Shown piece by piece: positions 13,961-28,700 of a DNA stretch of 64,000 nucleotides. Made by a program: the position numbers and the translations under genes. Source of the stretch: Brachypodius melanocephalos (Eukaryota; Chordata; Aves; Passeriformes; Pycnonotidae); NCBI GenBank assembly GCA_013398615.1, contig VZSR01001477.1:203303-267302 (forward strand), in the 5' to 3' direction. The notes beneath the pieces were generated by a model. It did no database searches, was not told the origin of the DNA, and was given only the letters and a program-made list of their open reading frames with translations. Position 1 is the first letter of the stretch; each line of letters starts with the position of its first letter.

Positions 13961-16900
13961 GTAAGCATAGGTATAGCTGCACATCTGCTTGACATGTATT
14001 CCCCTGTAGACTGTGTTATTAGAACTGCTAGTGCCAATTTGACTAGTTTTGCACTGCTGAGGACACAAAGGGCACTCTAGGGAAGACATCACAAATGACT
14101 GGTAGTCATTAATTGTGAAGAGCATGAAGTGTAATTTATTACATACATTAGGGGTGTTTTGAAGGACATTTACATGTGATTACATGAGGCAGCAAGTAAG
14201 AGGAGATTTGTGATATTTTTAACTTTCTAAACAAGGCAAATAAAAAAATTATATTAGACAATAACAAAATCATTGCGTTAGAAGACATCTGTTTGGAAAA
14301 AATTATTCTTCATACAGCCAACTGTCTCACTGATTTGTCATCTAACCTTTAAATAACTAGAAAATGATATTTTCAGCAACAGGCTTCTGAAGTCCATAAG
14401 GCCCTCGGAAACCATGGTAATTTTCCTGAACTGTGAAAAAAACACACCTACCTGTCTGTCTTATTAACATGCATTTGCATGTCTAATTTGTCTTGCATTG
14501 TGCTGAGATTTCATTCTGCTGGAATGGCAAAGGGTCAAAACCTACTGTATTTTGGAAGAAAGATATTAAAGTTGGTCTGGCAACGCAATTAAATTCTCTC
14601 AGCTTCTGAGAAATAGGTTCAGCCTGATCCCAAAAGCTCCATTTCAATCTTTTGATTAGCAGAGCTTGAGAGCACCTCTTGGCTGGCAAATTAAAACACC
14701 GTGGAGCAAACTTTGCATTCTGACTCATAAAGGCTCTTTGCATGTATCACTAGCAAGCTTTGGAATAAATCCTTCCTTCAGTTTTTTTTGCAACTTTTTT
14801 TTTATCCCAATAAGGATTTAGCATAACAAAACATTTTGTACCCAGAATCAGTGGTTTGATGGGGATAGTTTCTTATGGGACACAGCTATTTTGTTATATC
14901 TGGTCAGGATTAGAAAGGTTAGTTTTCAACCTCTGTTTTTTTTCCATTTGTGGTACAGGGCAACTTCAAATCTACTGACCTGATTAGTGCTGGGAGACCT
15001 GAATACTCCACAGCAGACTTGTGCCATGGGCAACACTATTTATGGCATGTAGTGTTTAGAAACCTAAAAGCATCAAACACAATAAAATAATGTGATGAAC
15101 ACAATTAAAGGTGAATGATGTATGACTGAAAGATTGGCAGGCGTAATTAAATACAGGCAGATTCCTGCCTGCTTCATTATTTTCTATGCAACTTTTAAAT
15201 CATATGGAAAAATACATTTCTGCTTAAAACCACTCCTCTTCATTGCAAATCCAAGGATAACTGCAAGTTCTGGGTAAGAGAGAATGAAACCGTTCTATAG
15301 ATAAACATCATCATTAATATTTATTTAATAGAGGGAGAGTAGAGTAGTAAATGAAAAAAAAAGCTACTCTTGAAAATATAGCACTAGTTTTGTGTAGGGA
15401 GTTATGAATTTAATTAATTTTCTGTCACGATTTTATTTTTGTAGTAGTCATTTTTACTCATCAGTGGGTGACTCTTAAGATGAATAGCTGAAACAATTTA
15501 ACTGAGAACCTTAGAGTGGTGGAAATTTCAGTTGTACACTGTAGAAGAATTTGATAGTGAGCAACAGCTCACTAAAAGTGCTGTTTTGACATACAATGCC
15601 TTTGAATTCAAGATAGTCAAGTTTTATCTTGTAGTGAGTGACTTGTTCTAAAGCCAAAACTAGAGAAAAATCACATGGAGGTGGTAGTCCAGTACAGCTT
15701 AGCTGCTTTTGATGCTGTAATTCTTTATGTAAGTTTTCTTTGCTGACCTGCGTGGTCAGGAAGATGGGGTTGTGCTCTGTCATGAGTGGTGATGTGAGCC
15801 ATCATGTTATGTATTCCTGCTGGGTGACTGCGATAGGAAAATGGCAGTCCTGGCTGGTAGCCAAGAGAAAAGAAAAAATGAAACACACAGGCAAAAAGGA
15901 ATGACATATACTCCCACTTAGAGCACCTTAATCTTCCTATTTGAGAGGCTGGAATGACCTTTTAATAGTAGATGTGTTGGGTGGACAGGTGCTCATAATA
16001 AGACCCTAGACCACTCCAGTCATACTGGACATAAATGTGTGCTGGCAAACTAAATCAAAGGGAGCAGGAAAGCAGACCTGTCTTCTAGTCCTCCAGGAGA
16101 GACAGAGGAGTTTCCCACAACTTGCTCAGAGGTTCTTCTGGTCTTCATTTCCCATATCGTTTGTATTCAGCCTTTCTTTTTATGGGTTTCTACTTCACAA
16201 TCACAATATTTTTAAAATATAGCTGACAATTTAAAAATCCTCATCATAGAAAAAAAATCCAGACTAAATAATTTTGGTTACTTTTAATTTTTTCTTCAAA
16301 CTCAACAGCCATAATATATTTCTTGTTTCTTCTTTTATTTCAGAGTATCCCTTATGCTTTTGTTTTATATTTTCTCAAGCCTATTCGTTGTTCACTCCTT
16401 TCAAGATATAGCTGTGTCTGTATTGGCATTGAACAGCTAAGCATGACAGAATTTATTATATGATCTGTTCATGCTGTTCCTTAAACTTTTTTCCCTGTCC
16501 TTTATGTCCTCAGTTAATGGGAGAGCAAAGGCTTCTGTTTCTCTACTAGAAGTGAAACCTGATGATGCTCAGACACAGCAGTATTCTAAGTAGTAGTCAG
16601 ACATAGCACTACTTTGCTATTTGATTTCCCAGATACCGTGTTGACCTTTCTTGGTTCACAGACACGGGTGAGGAAGTCCCAGGGAGGAGAGGTGGTGGGT
16701 ATGATGATGAGAGTGGGCAGAGTTGGCCTTTTGTGATGGGTAGTGTTCTCTTCATATGCCATGCTTAGAACAGAGCTCAACTCCTTAATTGTGAAAGTGA
16801 AGGGAATATCTCATCTCAGTGAAGCTCTGCTTCTGAGGTAAAGAAGGTGTTTTCATCACTTGCTATTCTGCAGTAGCTGTTTTGGTGCTGGTGCTTCTTG

Positions 16901-19900
16901 AATATAAATGTAACAACACTGACTTACATGGGTTTCTTAATGAAAAGAGATACTCCTCCTGTAATGTATGTGATCACTCACATAGTGCTGGCTACATCAT
17001 CTGAAACTGCTGGAGATATGTTGCACTCAAGATCTTAGGTTATGAGACTCAAAAAAGAACTCAGTTAAATGGAAAAGAACAAAAATAAAAAGCAAAAGGG
17101 GTAAGAGATTACTAAGAGATGACTGACAATGGGTTTGATTTGTGACAGTGCAAACTGGGGAAATCTGTGAAACAAAATTCTTTTTGAAGTTCAATCCAAG
17201 ATCTAAAACCAGAGAAGAAATCTTTTATCTGAGAAATCTGTTTTCACTAAAGGAATGCAGCAATTTTGTGCTTACTGGACATCTCTGCAACAGAATTCTT
17301 GAAACAGATTGGAAGACTGATAGGTTGACATGCAGATAACTTTGCATTGAGACAGAATTTTTAAATGAGCTCCATATTTGCAGTCATAGAAATAAAGTGA
17401 AAGCCATTAAATCTGGTTGTCAGAAGAAGTAAAAAATAAGATGGACGGTATTTTCTGATAGTTAATTTGGGCCCTTCTGAACTCATAGCACTACTAGTAG
17501 AAACTGAATTAAAGTGGTAATTGCTATCCTTGAAAATGATGCAAAACAGTCAGATATTTGACGCATGAGAGAAAGATAAAATGTCACTATCTGAGGCAAA
17601 CTCTGGCATATGACACCCCTTTGTGCCCTTTAATCTGTATGATTAAGGATTCTTATAATTTGAAATAAAGTCATGAATGTTATTGGAACAGTGGAATAAG
17701 AAATTTCATGCAAAATTTTAAATTTCCTCCATTTATATATATTTATAGCCTCATATGGAATTTGTGATCTGTGTTGTTCCTTTCTTAGGAACTGCCAGAC
17801 TCAGAAGTAAGGTAATACTGTCTCTGAACAAAGCAACTTTTATTACCTCAGTAATTGGTGTAACTATCATTCTTTTGGAGCTTTTCACTCCGAAACAAGC
17901 TTCAGAAGTCCTTGATATTAAATAACTTGATGGGTCCAGGTCATTAAAAGGACTTTTGGTTGGGATAGAAGCACCCAACTCTTTGGGAGCTGAAAAAATG
18001 TGCCTGTATCATTGAAGTTTTGTCTAGAAAAATGGATGAATAAACATTTCTTGCAAGGTAGTGAGTTATCTAACACTTAGCAGCAGTGCAACTTCTCCCT
18101 TTAGTACATTAACAAGGAATATTATGTTTTGTTCCTCATGGTTGTACTTCCTATCAAGGCTGATATCATAACAGTACCTTAGATTGAAAATATTCCTGGA
18201 ACAACCGAAGAAAGGGAGGTTTGCTGCCCTGAATGGGCACTGCTTCAAATGTTTCCCTTCCATGTGCAGGCTGAGGAGCAGGCATAATTGAGCTCAATGA
18301 GAGTCTTTCTGTGAGTATACTCTACAAGCCTAAAAGAAATGTGTAAGGGAAATTTTAGGAACTAGTTGGCACTGAGCTGATGGCCCCCTTCAGCTTCTCA
18401 TCTCTGCATCACCTAGAGAGTTCCATTTTCCTTTCTTGTTTCAATGAGAGAACAGAAGGTCTTGATTGAGTTATAAAACCTTGCAGCTCTAAATCAGTGT
18501 GGCAGGGCTTGAGGGCTTAAAAAGATAATGTTAGCTTGAGGTGCTTGAAGTGGAAATACCAATTGTTTCATTTTCTTTTAACTTTAAAATAAATGAATGT
18601 CATTTAGTCAGTTCCCTTTCAACATTCCTTATATCATTACTACATCATATAATCTTCTGTGAAAAGACTGAGATTCTTTTTGATTTGTATTGTCATGTTT
18701 GAAATTCTTTCTTTCAGCCAGAGAGTGAAAATTCAGTACTTTCTTGTTTGTTTTGCAGACACTTGCTTTCCTGATAATCTTCTAGCATGATGCCAGAGGT
18801 CACCTACGGGTTATCTTAGCATTGCAAATATATTCTGTTGTTTGACTATTGGTAAAATAAACTAATGGAATGTAGAAACAGCAGAGTGAAGTAACTCAAC
18901 TTACTGTGTTTTTGACTGAAAGATACTATTCTGGCCTTGAATTTTATTATTAAAAGTGCCTCATATGCATGAGTCTGCCACTTTTGCATAAATCCCACCG
19001 AACAGTGATAAGAATAAATGCATTAGCCTTGCATTTCAGCTTCCACCCATTAGCTACCAAAATTCTTTTTTGAGTTTGTGCTACTGCTTCTGTCTAAACA
19101 TTCCCTTCATTCACTCTGTACTTGATACCTTTACGCTGATACAAACTAAAGCTGTTCATGGAAAGCCTCCACAATGAAGCATGAATAGATTTTGAAGGAG
19201 AAAATCTGTTACAGTTCCATTTTCTCTTTTTCCAGCTCAGAAGATCTACAAGCAATACTTGTTGGTGCTATTACAGATGTCTAGATCCAAAACAGCCTAT
19301 CTTGCTTTTCCTGCTTTTCTGCTTTATAATTTTGGTTTTTTCCTAACTTGTAGTCCTGCATGGGCAACAGTGATACTGAGGATGCAAAATGTTTTCTGCT
19401 CTAAAGCCTGATTTCATATAATGATTTTGTGACTCATTAGCTCTTGAATTATAATTTTCTATTTTTGGTTTCTAAGCAAAGAAGAATCTTGTCAGTCTGG
19501 GTTGAAGCAGCTCAATTATTTTTGAGTGAACACCATGTAAAATAAAACACTGTCCTAAAATATAAAAGTGCTTCTAGTTTTCAACAGTTGCTGCTGGGGG
19601 AAGACTAATGTCCCTTCACAGTGTGAATATGTATGTAAGACTGTTTAAAATACAGACATAAGCTTTCTTTTGGGGTTCTTTAACAAGACTGGCCATACCC
19701 ACCTAAGGAGTATTACATCTGAGAGGTTATGTGAAGCAAGGTGAACAATGAAATACCTGGTTCCCCAGCTAACTATAATTTCATCATGCTGCTCTATGGA
19801 GCTGGATGAAAGGGTTTCTTGTGTTGTTACCATGGTATGTAACAGAAAGAGCATCCAGATCACAAGCAGTAGGCAGCCCTTTTATTGCTAAATTTTTCAT

Positions 19901-20452
19901 TAGTCATGGAGCTAATGATGATGTGTAGGTGTGTGGATGGGCAGAACTGAAATGAAGTATCAAAAAACTGGCTATGAAAGAGCATGTGAAATATCATAGC
20001 ATTTTTTCTGTCCTGGAAAAAAACTGTTCTTATGAAGGGGAGAGAATAAAATGGACCCTTATTAGGATATGTGTTTTCTTTAATTTTCTCACCTGTTATG
20101 TATCTTTATGATCTGAGAGTGTATGTGGAAGTATCTAAGTAACTGACACTACCTATTCTCTTCTACAGTTCTAACAACTTTCTTTCTTTTCATTCTCTTT
20201 GAATTATACAATCCACATCTTTTTAGTAGTTCTTTATGTGGCACTCTGCATTAATTTCTAATATCTTTTGATGCTGTTGATATTGCAGGTGAAGTTGTAT
20301 GATTTAACTAAATGCTGTTTCATTCCTAGGGTTTTTTAAATTATTTTCTATATACTTTTATACATGTGCATTCAATACATGCTGGCCTTATTTCCTCATT
20401 CTACTAGTACTAAAGACATGCTGCAGGACCCTTACCACTAGACTCAAGCAAT

Positions 20453-20471
20453 CAAACAAACAAACAAACAG
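20453..20471. repeat. (CAAA)n microsatellite
   Basis: Four to five perfect CAAA units followed by CAGC. Short, in the intergenic region. Confidence 0.85.
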
Positions 20472-22687
20472 CTATTCCATTCCTTATTTCACATTGCAAT
20501 GGATTATAGAAATGCACATTTTCCATTTTATGTTTGTTTTTCGCATCTTTTTCAGCAGCAGAAGTTCAATGCCTAATACACACATTTACACCCAATAAGA
20601 ACAAACTTTAAATCTGTTTCTGTGCTGTTTATTCTCTCAGCAGAACGACAGAATTTACTGTACAAATCCACATTTCCTCTGTTTGACATAAAGATTTGCT
20701 TTGTATTTTGCAAAATTGCAGAGATGTAATTTCTTGTGAATTTATTTGTTGCAGTATGTAGCAGTCTCTGAGTGCTAAACAGAGAACCTGTATTCTGAAC
20801 CTGAAAAACAAGAATGGCATTTGCAATTCTGTTCCCAGGACTGATTGCCTTTATGTGCACTGTATCCATCCTTAGACTCCTGAAAAGACAGAAAGTTAAT
20901 GAAGCCTGAGATGTTAAGAAAGCAAGTGAATTCTTTCTTAGTCCAACTGAATGGTTATTTTGATTTCTTTTTTTTTGTCACAACAAAGCAAAAAGAAAAA
21001 ATGAACACATTTCTGAATCCTTTACCCTATTGCAAGAAAAACGCTGGGCAAAAGTGATGAATAAAAAAGTGAGATTTCTGATTTTTCTTCACAGACAGAG
21101 AGGACCATCCTATGTATCTGTCTGTTGATATAAAGGCATTGTAGGTAAAGGTGATGTCTCTCTTTCCCAGATGATGCTGACTCACCCAGGTTTATGAATA
21201 AGAGCATTATGAATAGAAGGCTATGACAGATTTTGAATAGTTGGCTTGGGTGCTGTCATGGAGTATTATTTTGATAAAAGTAGGGGGAAAGTCTGAAATC
21301 AACAGTACAAAACTCATTGTCTTTCATTATAGTTGGAGTCTTGCAGAAGATCTTAGCCAGGCCATGTTTGTTCTGTGGGGTCCTGTGTTTAAGCATGAGC
21401 CCCTGCTGTAAGGAAATCTGCTGGAGTGGCCCTTATAGGTCTGTTCTGCATGCTGGGGATGTTGTGGCAGAGATAACAGCCCAGCTTGTCAGGAGAAGAT
21501 GCATGGCTTTTCTTATTACACAAAATCAAGGCATTACAGCATAGAAGGGAGAAGGAACATATCCGCAGATGGGATCTGCAGAGTGTGCTGGGGGACAATC
21601 CATCTGTGGTCTGTTTGGTGCTGTATGAACCTGTGCTTCCCAGTACCTGCTGGGATGCAAGATTTACTTGCTGTCTATATTACTCTTTGTGTTCTATCTT
21701 ATTAAACTAGCTATGTTACTATGACATTTTTGTTGGGCCTTTTTCACTGAGATCCACCAAAAACCCCTTCACTCTTTCTCTGCTTTCTGCACTCGTGGTG
21801 CAGAACGTTCACATTTGTAAAGTATGAATTCTCTAAAATGAAATGGTACTTTAAAATAGGGAATGGAAAATAATTGACCAAGTACTGTACAAAAGAATCA
21901 GACTATGAATTACTGTATGATACTGATTCAGAGACTTGAAAAGAAGACAGTGATGATAAAAATTTGGTGCTGTTTGATACAAGAAAACAGTTGTCTTTTC
22001 ATAGAAAGGCCATCAAATGTTATGTGAAAAAAATGCAACCAAACCAAAACAGGATGAACTCCAACTCCCTTCTCCACCTGTCAAAACCCACCAGCATCAC
22101 CACCTATATTTCAGCGCAATGGAATTGTAAGGAAAATTGAAAAGGAGACTAACAAAAATCAAGAGGGTCAGTTTTTGCCAATGAGTGTTTAGAAGACATG
22201 AAACGCTGCAGCTCTATTCCAGAGAATTTTTATTTGATTTTGTTTGAACTTGAAAAATAGTTCTGCTATGCTGTTCTCATAAAATAAGGCAAACAGCATA
22301 AATAACTAAAAAACGAGAAACTTAAATAGGGCATCTTGCAATTTTTTTTCCGATGACCTTAAATAAAACTTTTCACACAATCATTTGTGCAAGAAAGAAC
22401 ATGGACAGAGTGCAGCATAACAGTTCACAATTGGGACAAATAAGTCACCAGCAAAACATAATATGCAAGAATTTAAAAAAAAAGAATAATAATTTATATG
22501 ACTGAATAGAAATGAAGTGCAGTATTATGTCAGTTTGCATTGCTTTTCCTTTTTTAAATTATTTGAGAAAATATTGTCTTATAATTTCGGTATTTCTTTT
22601 CTTCTAAGTATTTCTGGATAATGGAGTATGCTTTAGAAATAAGCCAACGCTATTTTTACAATTTTGATTTGGTTTCTTCTTTAATGG

Positions 22688-22725
22688 TGCATTATATTAA
22701 AAATACCCACTGCATTATATTAAAA
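22688..22725. repeat. Short tandem duplication, 23-bp period
   Basis: TGCATTATATTAAAA occurs at 22688-22702 and again at 22711-22725, separated by ATACCCAC. A small local duplication in AT-rich DNA. Confidence 0.75.
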
Positions 22726-25700
22726 TGGCAATTTTTTAAAAGAGTGCTTATACTGTTAACTTTAGAGGAAAATAACTACATTTTAGGGCTTGATTTTCGA
22801 TAATTTTGTGTATTTTTGATAATTTTGTGGCAGCAATATCAAAACAGCAAACGACTCCATCATTAGAAACACTTTAAGAATTCCAAATGAGAAAAGGTGT
22901 GTCTCAAAATTTTATTCTTTTTAAATTCAAAAAAATTAAAACATAATTAAAGATCTGTAGTTTGTTGACACTTCCTATTTCAAAATTAGATTTTAGGGTA
23001 TATGAATGACAATTTTAAGTAATATATGGTTTAGTGATAACTTCATTTTTTAATAAGGAAAATGCTGATTATACTTGTACTGCTTTGGTGTATAGAATGC
23101 TAGTATAAAGCATGTGAAAGTTTGAAATTGGAATGGAATGGCACATTGTTTATATAGTTAAAATGTTGTAAACTAATTTTCATAGAAGCTTGTATATGAC
23201 AACTTTTAAAATAATTATTTACATCCACACAACATTTACTTTTAAAAGGAGCTACTCCAGATCCCTCCCTGTATCCTGATTACCCTGCATAGCAAGGATT
23301 TGAAGGGCTTCTGCCAGCAAGGATGTTACAGCGTTTCTATTCCCCTCTGCCCACCAAGCATGCATCCTATTCTTGGGCTGAGCCAAATCTAACATATTGA
23401 TTTCACAGGTATGAAAATGAACTCCATGGATCGTTGCTGGTGCAGGATGATCCTATACGTGCTTTGTAGGCAAGACTCTCCTTGACACCAGTGAGCCAGA
23501 CCAAAACCACAGGTGACCACCCTGTGTGTCCTACATGCATCTACAAGCAGATCAAGTGCAGCTGCTATAATTGGCAGTGGCACTGTGGTAACTGGGGAAC
23601 TGCTGAATACTTTGAGCTCTCAGGTGAGCATCCTACATCTGATATTGGCTGCCCTAAGACCCCACTGCTGAGTTCTGTCCCAGCCCTCGGTAGAGTGATG
23701 GGCTCTGTGTACTCACTCGCGTGCAACTCAGCTCTCCTCAGATCTCCAACACACGGAATATGCATCTAAAGATTAATTGACCACAATTTCTTTGGTTTGT
23801 GGCTCAGAAAAGGTCAAACATTCATTAGAAGTGCTAGTATTAAAATTATCATGGGAATCAGTAATTTTTAACTGAGACAATGCAGTGTATTGCTCTGAAA
23901 TTATGCAGGATGCTCAAAGGAAAAAACAAGAGGAGATCTAATTTGGTGAGAAACGCACAGTAATATCTCACTTCCACACTGGCAGAACTCCTTTATACTG
24001 ATAGTGCTTTGGCCATAAAAGTGATCCAGGTGAATGCATTAACAGTTTTGACCATTAATAATGACAGGTAGAAAGTGGAGCTCTCATGGTTAGCACAGTG
24101 TACCTTTAGAATTGTTGGGGAAGTGAGTTAGTGCTTTAAAAAGTACTCAGCCTCTAACTTAGGTCCAAGAGACAAAAGATTATGACCTGTGACTCCTCAT
24201 GTTATGGGAAACGATTTCTGCAGCTGTGGGCTCCATGGAAGTTCTGTGTTTATTACTAGGACTCACCTTACATTTATGCATGGATTTTGCATTTCTTCTA
24301 CTTGGATTAAATGAAATCTTGCAGATACTAGCCAAAGGCGGGCTTGATTACAAAAATATTCTCCTGGCCATATCACTTCATCAGGGCTTTTTTTAGGAAT
24401 AATAAATGTTCGAAAGATAGCCTATAAAAATGTCATGTGGAAAAAAACCCAGCAACAGATGATTTAATGTTAGTGAAATTACTGCTATGATTGGCTATAA
24501 AACTATCTTAATATAACATACAATTTTGCAGTTAAGCATTTTCCTCACAAATAGAAATCAAATTGCACCAGTTTAGATACTAAAATCACAGATTGCAACA
24601 AAAAATTGTTTCTACAGAAGAGCTGTTTGAAGTTTTCTTTCTATTTCAAAATGTGTTGCAGTAAAAAGATATTTCTGATTGTGGTAATTTTCATTGTGGT
24701 TGGACAGTTTTTTGTGATACATGCTGAAGAACGCCTGAATTTCTTCTGTGTTCTTTGCACATAGGAAAGAGGGTCAGATGTGCTGCCTCTGCTTTTGTTC
24801 AGTTCTGCACAAGATTCACTGAGTTTCTCTTCTGTACCCATCCAACTCAACATATTCAATTATCTGTTCTTTTAATTATTGACTTCTTTAGCTTTAGCTG
24901 CCTGATTTTTCAGAAAGAAAATTGGTTTCTCACTTCTTTGACACTTTCTTTTGTTCTTCCATCAGAACTATAAGCTATCAACATACCTGGTTGCTACATC
25001 ATTATCAACACAAGGGCAGCTATCAAATACTCTGATACTGAAAAGAGCACTAGTTGATATAAAAACAGATTAGCATTAGTAAGCAAGAGGAATGTAGATA
25101 ATAAATTAAAGTTGCAGGAAGAAACTGCCTTTTGTTATAAAAATTCTTTTAAAGAACTGCACTGAAATATGACTTTTATTTACTAGTGTTGTGACTCATG
25201 TTAAAAAAACACACAAAAAATTTAAAAAAAAAAATAGGAGAAAATGCACACTTTAAAATTAACAGCTGGATCTTATTTTGTTTGTCAACCAGAAAGGTAT
25301 TTCTTAAGCAAACAGAAAACAACTCAATACAGTGTGCCCTCTTCCGTTGTCCATTTGGGCAGTGACTGAGCACCAGCTGGCCAGGGATGCATTTAGCTGT
25401 GATTCATGGCCTTGGGCAGCACTTCTGTTGTGTTAGAGAGAGAAGGTAGGCTGGTACCACAAAACCAGAATTTATGGACTTCATAATTTTATGCAGAGCC
25501 ACTGCCTGAAGTTCAAAACCTGTAACATGTCCACAAAGAAGAAATGCAGAAGAAGATGCACTCAATGCATTGAAGATGCTACGAAAGTAATGTTTGGGAT
25601 CAGCTACAAGGAACCTCAAACTTTTTTTTTTTTTTCCTTAATTAAAAAAAAGGGTGTTTTAGCCATTAAGGGTCTCAGCACCAACATTTTTCATTCTGTA

Positions 25701-28700
25701 TATCTCTCTTTATTGTGCCCCATGATTTAATAACTTAAATACACTCTCTATTGCCTTAAACAGGTTGTCCTAGAAACTATGGCAATAATGCATTTCTCTT
25801 TGGAATATCTATATTTATAGCCCTGCACCCACCTTATGGCTGGTTTCCCCTATAATTAAAACACTTACAATTGTAGGTTATGTTTATAATTTATTATGTG
25901 ACTTATAAATGACCACTCCTCATCTGTTAAAACTCCCTGATTCCCAGATGAGAAATAGGAAAGAATTTTGGAGTGAAGCTTTGAAGTGAGGGAGAAAGCT
26001 GTGTTCTTGTGACATCCACCATATTCTGACTGGTTTTTCCTTGCTGTTAATACAGCTGTTTCTGAGGAAAGCAATTTGCCATCTAGCTTGTGATTGAATC
26101 TTCTTACTCAGATTTTTTTATTGAATGCATTAAACGTATGTAGAAGCCAAAACCAGTTAAAATGACAACTGAGAAGTAATTTGTCATTACAGTTATCTCC
26201 AAATCTGGCTGCATTGTTGTGAGTAGTGTGGAAAGAAGAAAATTGTGTATCAGAAAGCACAAAGATAGAAAGCAAAGCAGCCAGTGGTGTCTTTACTTTT
26301 AGCACAATTTTTTTCAAACTGTGTTGATATCAGTGGCCCATGGTGACTAATGGAAGTGGCAAAGGAACTCAGGATGTTGAAACCTGCACATACAGGGCAC
26401 ATTGATCACCATGCTGCTGGCACAGAAGCAATTGTTAATAACTCAGATTTGGCCAATTGATCTTCCAGGGGAGATAACTGTCAAGACTGTGTTTTTTAGA
26501 GGAAGAGGCTAAAGCCCAGAGTTAAAATTTCTTGCTACAAGGTCAACAGTAAACCTTGGTCTCTTGAGTCCCATCAATTGCCTGTTCATTATAGTGCTGA
26601 TATTGCCATGTCTCTCCTGGAGTTCTCCAGAGGCTTAGCATAGTGTAGGAATCCATGATAAAGTCATTAGATATAAGCCTGGTAATGAAAAACACTTTTC
26701 AGGTGTTCATCTCACGCAATTCTTTTCATAACCACTTTCAACGATGCCAAGGGACCATGGGGATTAAACTCTTTTTTGCCTGTGGAGGGGAAGTATCATA
26801 AACTCAAAAGTAAGGCAGATGCATGACATTCCTCTGTTGATAGTCATTGGCTTGAGACCAATGTCACAAATGTATTTCATCTTGTGGATTCTCTGGCTGT
26901 GGACTAAGTTCGTGTGGCCATATAAAGCAATCCAGCAGTGGTATTACATGAAGTAGCACCCACACTGCCAGCTTTCTTCCTAGAAAACGAGCATTCTCTG
27001 CAGGAAGCATCTCTTCACAGAGGTACTAACCTTTTTCAGAGGACTATGAATGGATCACTGTACAAATGCTTACATTCAGGCTGTAAACTACACAAAACTC
27101 TGACAAGGTCTCCAGCACATGGAGTAGAAGATAAAACCCTCAATGCTGGGCTTTTCTATGGCTAAACTTTGGCTTTGGTATCTCTGGGATATCTTTACCC
27201 ATGGACCAACACGAGCTGTTCCAGATCTACCTAAAATGGAAGGGGAAGGATTATATAAGGCATATGTCATTACTTAAACTGATTACCCTTATATTCATTA
27301 ATGTAAGTTATTTTTGTTGGATCAGTATTATGAGGATGTTGAGTAAAAGCCTTTCTCTGCAGCCTCCAGATGTACAAATACACAAACTTTTAAAGATGAA
27401 AAGTATCATATTACGTCTTGTATCAGATTCAAGTATTAGCCAAAACTCCCATTTTTATTTCCAGGCATTGTTTTGGCACAATGCCAGCCTATCTGTGCCA
27501 GGGAGGAAGAAGTATTTGGTAACCCATGGCAAGGGATAGGGTAGCCTCAATCTCAATGTGTTTTACCACAGTTTTAGACAATTAAAAAGAGCCTCTGGAA
27601 ATAAGAAGAGTCAATCAATGACATCAACAGATGATGGATGAGAATACTGTATATGTGATTTCATTCTCTTAATTTTTTGTCTGTTTGCAAAATTTTGACT
27701 CAAAAGGAAATAGGAGAAATTGAAGGTACAGCATGCACTGTGAAGTTTTTGTTTAGCCATCAGTGGAGACAAACTTTACATTTCAAAGAAAGCAGGATGA
27801 GAGGCTTGATTAATAGAGCAGGAAGTGAAAGAAATATTTTTTGAGCCTTCAATAATACAGGATCAAAGGATTTTCTGTGGTAACATATTTAATGCACTTT
27901 AGAAGCCAATTGCAGGGTACTCTGTGTGGCACTACTGAGAGCAGAGAAGACTTCAAGAATCCTAAAGATCAGAGATAGAAAATAGAAAGAATGTCAAGAA
28001 ATTTCAAAATCCTTGCAGGTGAGTGAGAGAATGAATTAAATAGGAAATATAAGAGACGTGTGTAAATAAGTAGATTTCAGTTTTGTGGCAAATTGGATAT
28101 TCTGATTTCACATTTTTTTAGCCAAAAAAAAGTAATTGAGCTCTGTGACAACATAATTAGATAAAATGTTGTGAAGATTAATTATAAAGTTAGCACTGGT
28201 AGGAACAACAATGTATTTTACCAAAAAGACACAACTAAGTGAAATCTGTGTTTTCCTGAATACAAGCAATTGAAACAAATTATAGGATTATGCATCCAAT
28301 TCAAACATGAATATGGCAAGATTGAATTTCATTGTGGCAGTTGTCCATTGTCACCATGACAAAACAGCTGAATTTTCTGAAAATGTGAAATGGAAGAGCC
28401 TGCTAATACACAAGTTGTTACATATAAAACATTCAGGTTAGAGGGTGCTTTGTTGAAATGCTTAGCTACAGTGTTGGTTCATTTAGAAAGGTATCAGGTG
28501 AGGAGATACTCTACAATTAGGAATAAATGTATCCTATTAAAAAATGAGGCACATCATGGGAGGACTGTCATCACAGGTTTGGATAATGTGTTTTAGCTAG
28601 AGGCTTACATTAGTATGCAGGCGCTTGTTTTATATTTTTCCTGTTTTTACAGTGCTATCCTCTTGAAGCTCATTAAATCTTTTTCTGCACTAAGGGCACT

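Noticed and set aside
21310..21720. G/C-richer patch with possible LTR-like end (TTATTAAACTAG)
   Set aside because: No paired ends, target-site duplication or family resemblance that I can defend.
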